Source of the DNA: Christensenella sp. UBA4675
GTDB taxonomy: Bacteria > Bacillota > Clostridia > Christensenellales > Borkfalkiaceae
DNA length: 64,000 nucleotides
Direction of reading: 5' to 3'
NCBI GenBank assembly: GCA_002405165.1
Contig: DHLF01000001.1
Location: forward strand, 62,001-126,000
Of the stretch, positions 60,032 to 64,000 are shown piece after piece (the stretch's first letter is position 1; every line of letters begins with the position of its first letter). Made by a program: the position numbers and the translations under genes. A model generated the notes under the pieces. It had not been told where the DNA came from. It saw only the letters and a program-made list of their open reading frames with translations, and ran no database searches.

Positions 60032-60802
60032 ATGGATAAATTTTTTAACAGCACTAAAATAAACGTAAAAGATTGTAATTTGTATTACGGAGATTTCCAC
60101 GCTTTAAAAGACGTTAACATAGAAATTCCCGAAAAAAACGTTACGGCTTTTATAGGTCCGTCCGGTTGCGGAAAATCAACTTTTTTAAAGACTTTTAACA
60201 GAATGAACGATTTAGTAGAAAACTGTAAAATTACGGGCGAATTTAAAATAGGCGATACGGACATATACGCAAAATCTACCGACGTAACGTTGCTTAGGAA
60301 AAACGTTGGAATGGTATTTCAAAAGCCTAACCCGTTTCCTATGAGCGTTTACGATAACATAGCTTTCGCCCCGAGAACGTTTGGAATAAAAAAGAAAAGC
60401 GAACTTGACGATATTGTCGAAAGTTCTTTAAAAAAAGCCGGACTTTGGGAAGAAGTTAAGTTAAGACTCAGAAAAAGTGCATTAGGACTAAGCGGTGGTC
60501 AACAGCAACGTCTTTGCATTGCAAGAGCTTTGGCGGGAAGCCCGGAAATTCTTTTGATGGACGAACCTACTTCTGCCCTCGACCCTATCTCGACGGGAAA
60601 AATTGAAGAATTGATAGATGAACTTAAAAAAGACGTTTCCATTATTATAGTTACGCATAATATGCAACAAGCAACCAGAATTGCGGATAAAACGGCGTTC
60701 TTTTTGTTAGGCGAACTAATAGAATACGACGATACCGAAAAATTATTCTCTTCCCCGAAAAATCCTAAGACCGAAAATTATATTACGGGAAGATTTGGTT
60801 AA
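60032..60802 (+). CDS. pstB: Phosphate ABC transporter ATPase PstB
   Basis: 256 residues. Walker A GPSGCGKST, signature LSGGQQQRLCIARALA and Walker B ILLMDEPTSALDP are all intact, and FQKPNPFPMSVYDNI is specific to PstB. It drives phosphate uptake and, with PhoU, signals phosphate status. Confidence 0.97.
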   Translation: MDKFFNSTKINVKDCNLYYGDFHALKDVNIEIPEKNVTAFIGPSGCGKSTFLKTFNRMNDLVENCKITGEFKIGDTDIYAKSTDVTLLRKNVGMVFQKPNPFPMSVYDNIAFAPRTFGIKKKSELDDIVESSLKKAGLWEEVKLRLRKSALGLSGGQQQRLCIARALAGSPEILLMDEPTSALDPISTGKIEELIDELKKDVSIIIVTHNMQQATRIADKTAFFLLGELIEYDDTEKLFSSPKNPKTENYITGRFG

Positions 60803-60833
60803 AAACTTGAAATTTTAAGGAGAATAAGGTAAA

Positions 60834-61484
60834 ATGAGTATAAGAAATAAATACGAAGCCGAATTAAACATTTTTTATAGTAAAATAATAGAAATGTGCA
60901 GGAAAAGCGAGCTTGCGATAGAAAAATCCATAACTGCTTTAAAAACAAGAAATTTCGATTTAGCTAAACAAGTTATTTCGGAAGACAAAGATATAGACAA
61001 TCTTGAAAAAGACATAGAACAAGATTGCCTTAAAATTTTATTGTTGGAACACCCCGTTGCAAGCGATTTTAGGGAGATTTCCGCAGGTCTTAAAATGATT
61101 ACGGATTTAGAAAGAATTGCCGACCAAGCTTCCGATATATCCGAAATTACCTTGCAATTCGGTAAAGAAAAATTTATTAAAGAACCCGAACACATTGCCC
61201 TTATGGGAAAAATCGTAATAGGAATGGTAAAAGACGGCGTTCATAGCTATATAAATAAAGACGTGGAAACGGCAAAACAATTAAACAAAATAGACGATAA
61301 AGTTGACGAACTTTTTGAAACGGTTAAAAAAGATTTAGTCGAACTTATTAAACAAAATGCCGATAATGCCGACCAAGCTATTTTATTTATGATGATTGCC
61401 AAATACCTAGAACGTATAGGCGACCACGCCGTAAATATAGGCGAATGGGCGGAATATTCCGTTACGGGAAATAGATTCGGTTAA
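60834..61484 (+). CDS. phoU: Phosphate signalling complex protein PhoU
   Basis: 216 residues, two three-helix PhoU repeats with metal-binding acidic stretches (DLERIADQASDI, YLERIGDHAVNIGEW). It links the Pst transporter to the PhoR kinase and represses the regulon in high phosphate. The ATG follows AAGGAG and the gene sits inside the operon. Confidence 0.96.
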   Translation: MSIRNKYEAELNIFYSKIIEMCRKSELAIEKSITALKTRNFDLAKQVISEDKDIDNLEKDIEQDCLKILLLEHPVASDFREISAGLKMITDLERIADQASDISEITLQFGKEKFIKEPEHIALMGKIVIGMVKDGVHSYINKDVETAKQLNKIDDKVDELFETVKKDLVELIKQNADNADQAILFMMIAKYLERIGDHAVNIGEWAEYSVTGNRFG

Positions 61485-61493
61485 GGAGAAATT

Positions 61494-62159
61494 ATGACCA
61501 CTAAACCTTTAATTTACGCAGTTGACGACGAAAAATCTATTAAAGAAGTGTATTCTTACGCTTTGGATAGCGCAGGTTTTTCGGTAGAATGTTTTTCTAA
61601 TTCGACAGAATTATTTTCAGCCCTTGAAAAAAAGATGCCCGATTTAATTTTATTAGACGTTATGCTTGACGGCGAAGACGGTTTTTCGATTTTGGAAAAG
61701 CTTAGAAAAAACGTTTCTACAAAAAACTTACCCTGCATTATGGTTTCGGCTAAAACTCAGGAAATAGATAAAGTTAAAGGTTTAAATTTAGGCGCAGACG
61801 ATTACATTTCTAAGCCTTTTGGAATTATGGAATTAGTAGCGCGAATCAATGCAAAATTAAGAACGGTAATAAAAAGCTGTTTTACTTACAAAGATATAGT
61901 CATAAACGACGAAATTAGAAAAGTAACGGTAAACAATCAAAACGTAACTTTAACTTTAAAACAATACGAATTACTAAAACTTTTGGTTTTAAATTCTGAA
62001 AAAGTTTTAAAAAGAGATGAGTTACTAGACACGATTTGGGGCGAAAATTACGGAGAAACGAGAACTTTGGATATTCATATTGCCGATTTAAGAAAAATTC
62101 TTTGCTCTTCTTGTGCCGAAATTCAAACCGTTAGAGGAATAGGATATATTTTAATATGA
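61494..62159 (+). CDS. PhoB/PhoP-type response regulator
   Basis: 221 residues. The receiver domain has an acidic pocket (DDE at 11-13), the phosphoacceptor Asp55 (LLLDVM) and Lys in SKPFG. An OmpR-type winged helix follows (RDELLDTIWGENY, TRTLDIHIADLRKIL). It should bind the Pho box at 57344-57371. It overlaps the kinase gene by four bases. Confidence 0.94.
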   Translation: MTTKPLIYAVDDEKSIKEVYSYALDSAGFSVECFSNSTELFSALEKKMPDLILLDVMLDGEDGFSILEKLRKNVSTKNLPCIMVSAKTQEIDKVKGLNLGADDYISKPFGIMELVARINAKLRTVIKSCFTYKDIVINDEIRKVTVNNQNVTLTLKQYELLKLLVLNSEKVLKRDELLDTIWGENYGETRTLDIHIADLRKILCSSCAEIQTVRGIGYILI

Positions 62160-63829
62160 AAAAGAAAATAATATTATTTAATTTTATAATTATTACTCTT
62201 TCCCTACTTGCAACCTTTTTCTTCGGAATTAAAATAAATAAAAATTCCCACTTAAAAGAAGCAAAGGAAAAAGTAACGCAAATTACGCAAATTTTAGCCC
62301 AAAACTATACCGACGAAAAAACAGCCACTACTTCTGTTCCCGACAACGTAAGAGTTACAATAGTAGCTAGTTCAGGTGAAGTTTTAACTGATAGTAGTCA
62401 AGACATCTCCAAAGAAGACCACCTACAAAGGGAAGAAATTATTTCCGCCTTACAAGGAAAACCTAAAGCGGTAAAACGTTATAGTAGAACACTTAAAAAA
62501 GATATGGTGTACTACGCGTTAAAAGTACCCGTAGACGGCGAATATGCGCCTTTTGTTTTCGTTAGAGTCGCAATCCCCGTCGAAAATGTTAACTCATATG
62601 TTTTAGGAACTATTCCGCCTATTATTTACGTTTTAATTGTTACCCTTACCATTTCTTTTATAGCAAGCTATTTTGCAACGAACAGTTTAGTTAAACCTTT
62701 AAAAGAAATAAAATCCAAACTTACAGCAGTTAGTAACGGCGTTTATAAAGAAATAATACCTATGTCTTCCGATAAAGAAATAAACGAAATGCTTACGGAA
62801 ATAAATTCTATAAGCGAAAAATTAGAAGACAACATTAAATCCGCAAACCAAGATAACGAAAAACTAAATTACTTGTTAAACAACATTACAGATGGAATAA
62901 TCGTTTTAAACGAAAAAGGAACTATAACGATAGCCAACAAAATTACAACTTGGCTTTTCGACATAAAAGACTGTGTTGGCAAAAATTACTCTATTTTAAC
63001 TTTAAACAGTAACTTTTTAGAAGAAATAAGTAATTCTTTAAAGAATAAAACGGACGGTATTTTTGAAACGGAAATAAATTCTAAATACTATAACGTAACC
63101 GTAAAAGCCTTAGAAAACAATTTAACGATAATAGTTTTATCAGACATAACCGCAGTTAAAAATGGCGAAATTACAAGAAGCGAATTTTTTGCAAACGCAA
63201 GCCACGAACTTAAAACTCCGCTTACCGCAATTAAAGGGTTTAACGAAATAGTCGCCTTAAAAACAAAGGACGAAGAAGTTAAAAAACTCTCCGACAAAAT
63301 TGAAAAAGAAACGGATAGAATAATTCTTCTTATAAACGATATGTTAAACTTATCTAAACTGGAAGCTTTAAAATCTCCCGTTTTGGAAAACGTGGATTTA
63401 AACGCAGTTAGTCAGGAAGTAACCGAAAGTTTATCGTCGCTATCTAAGCAAAAAAACATTAAAGTTACGATAGAAGGAACGGCAAACGTTTTAATGGAAA
63501 AAGAACATTCTATCGAACTTATAAAAAATTTAGTAGAAAACGCTATACGTTATAATCATAAAAACGGCAACGTAAAAGTTATTTTATCAGAAAACGAAAA
63601 ACAATCTATTTTAATCGTTTCCGATGACGGAATAGGCATAGACGAAGAAAATCAACAAAGAATTTTTGAAAGATTTTACCGTGTAAACAAATCTCGTTCA
63701 AGAGAAACGGGCGGAACGGGATTAGGTCTTGCAATAGTAAAACACATTTGCACACTTTACCACGCGGAACTATCGTTAAAATCTAAACTCGGCGTTGGCA
63801 CAACTATAAAAATTGTCTTTAATAAATAA
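62156..63829 (+). CDS. PhoR-type sensor histidine kinase
   Basis: 557 residues. Membrane helix 1 (about 4-25), an extracellular sensor domain (about 30-155), helix 2 (about 158-180), a HAMP-like segment and a PAS domain come first. The phosphorylation helix follows (His in SHELKTPLTAIKGF), then the ATPase domain with N box NLVENAIRYN, DDGIGID and GTGLGLAIVKHI. It phosphorylates the preceding regulator when phosphate is low. The extracellular domain is larger than in Escherichia coli PhoR, as in Gram-positive PhoR proteins. Confidence 0.94.
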   Translation: MKKKIILFNFIIITLSLLATFFFGIKINKNSHLKEAKEKVTQITQILAQNYTDEKTATTSVPDNVRVTIVASSGEVLTDSSQDISKEDHLQREEIISALQGKPKAVKRYSRTLKKDMVYYALKVPVDGEYAPFVFVRVAIPVENVNSYVLGTIPPIIYVLIVTLTISFIASYFATNSLVKPLKEIKSKLTAVSNGVYKEIIPMSSDKEINEMLTEINSISEKLEDNIKSANQDNEKLNYLLNNITDGIIVLNEKGTITIANKITTWLFDIKDCVGKNYSILTLNSNFLEEISNSLKNKTDGIFETEINSKYYNVTVKALENNLTIIVLSDITAVKNGEITRSEFFANASHELKTPLTAIKGFNEIVALKTKDEEVKKLSDKIEKETDRIILLINDMLNLSKLEALKSPVLENVDLNAVSQEVTESLSSLSKQKNIKVTIEGTANVLMEKEHSIELIKNLVENAIRYNHKNGNVKVILSENEKQSILIVSDDGIGIDEENQQRIFERFYRVNKSRSRETGGTGLGLAIVKHICTLYHAELSLKSKLGVGTTIKIVFNK

Positions 63830-63907
63830 TTTTTATAACAATGAAAATGTATTTTTATACGATACGTTTTTTAAATAACGATATAACTAAACTTATAATA
63901 ATTCTTT

Positions 63908-63939
63908 AACGCAACGAATAAATTTCGTTGCGTTTTTTA
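63908..63939 (+). terminator. Terminator of the pst-pho operon
   Basis: An 11-bp perfect stem, AACGCAACGAA (63908-63918) with TTCGTTGCGTT (63924-63934), followed by a T run. Confidence 0.9.
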
Positions 63940-64000
63940 ATGGATTCAACCAACGGTTAAATTTTATAAAGTCAACTCTATATTTTTTATATAATTTTAG

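Noticed and set aside
1..64000. CRISPR arrays, rRNA genes or insertion sequences
   Set aside because: No regularly spaced direct repeats, no rRNA sequence and no transposase gene were found.

Overview
The window is a stretch of chromosome from a low-GC Gram-positive bacterium of the class Clostridia, probably a gut lineage able or formerly able to sporulate. Evidence is the AT-rich codon use, the miaB-mutS-mutL-miaA order, the YtfJ/DacF-type sporulation cluster, the IspH-S1 fusion gene, a Gram-positive LexA, ScpA/ScpB, a DUF5685 protein, a class II GalT and a sodium-pump decarboxylase operon. The species cannot be named from the sequence alone.

Layout. 1-6705 (+): end of miaB, then mutS, mutL, miaA and a methionine gamma-lyase-family gene. 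6777-7630: lexA and a divergent tiny cysteine-rich gene across a shared LexA-box promoter. 7675-10362 (+): DUF2953-like, ytfJ, a DacF-type carboxypeptidase and rluB. 10433-18129: a membrane protein, a 1097-residue repeat lipoprotein, an Mrp ATPase, a cysteine-motif protein, a site-2 protease, scpA and scpB. 18291-20592 (-): hflX and a single Xer recombinase whose leader carries an 11-6-11 inverted repeat resembling a dif site. 21026-23182 (+): a PadR repressor domain fused through a long acidic linker to four membrane helices. 23183-24221 is decayed sequence with remnants of a glycosyltransferase and a PAP2 phosphatase.

24234-28902 is a GC-richer integrated element of about 4.6 kb inserted in the 3' end of rlmD. 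It carries a large serine recombinase at one end, an XRE repressor with a two-helix membrane protein, a divergent operon of five tiny unknown genes, and a 3'-truncated metK at the other end. The two element-chromosome junctions can be read directly: the original RlmD tail is now fused to metK, and RlmD itself has a new tail encoded by the element.

28814-33221 (-): trpS, DUF5685, J-domain-like, membrane protein and rlmD form one operon. 33730-43895 (-): a long operon with a carboxyltransferase, OadG, biotin carrier, OadB, OadA, SurE, a FAD oxidoreductase, Cmk, PlsC and IspH-S1. 44011-47180: galT, a TVP38-family protein, rnhA and tRNA-Trp. 47583-49789 (-): an inducible mutagenesis cassette (second LexA/UmuD-like protein, Y-family polymerase, YolD-like). 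49931-57162 (-): a surface-glycan operon with GT10, UDP-xylose synthesis (UXS and Ugd), GT2 and three tandem GT8 enzymes. 57344-63829 (+): a phosphate regulon, with a three-repeat Pho box, a circularly permuted PstS, PstCAB, PhoU and a PhoB/PhoR-type two-component pair.

The strongest candidates for something undescribed are the rlmD-integrated metK-bearing element, the Xer gene with its adjacent dif-like site, and the membrane-tethered PadR protein.
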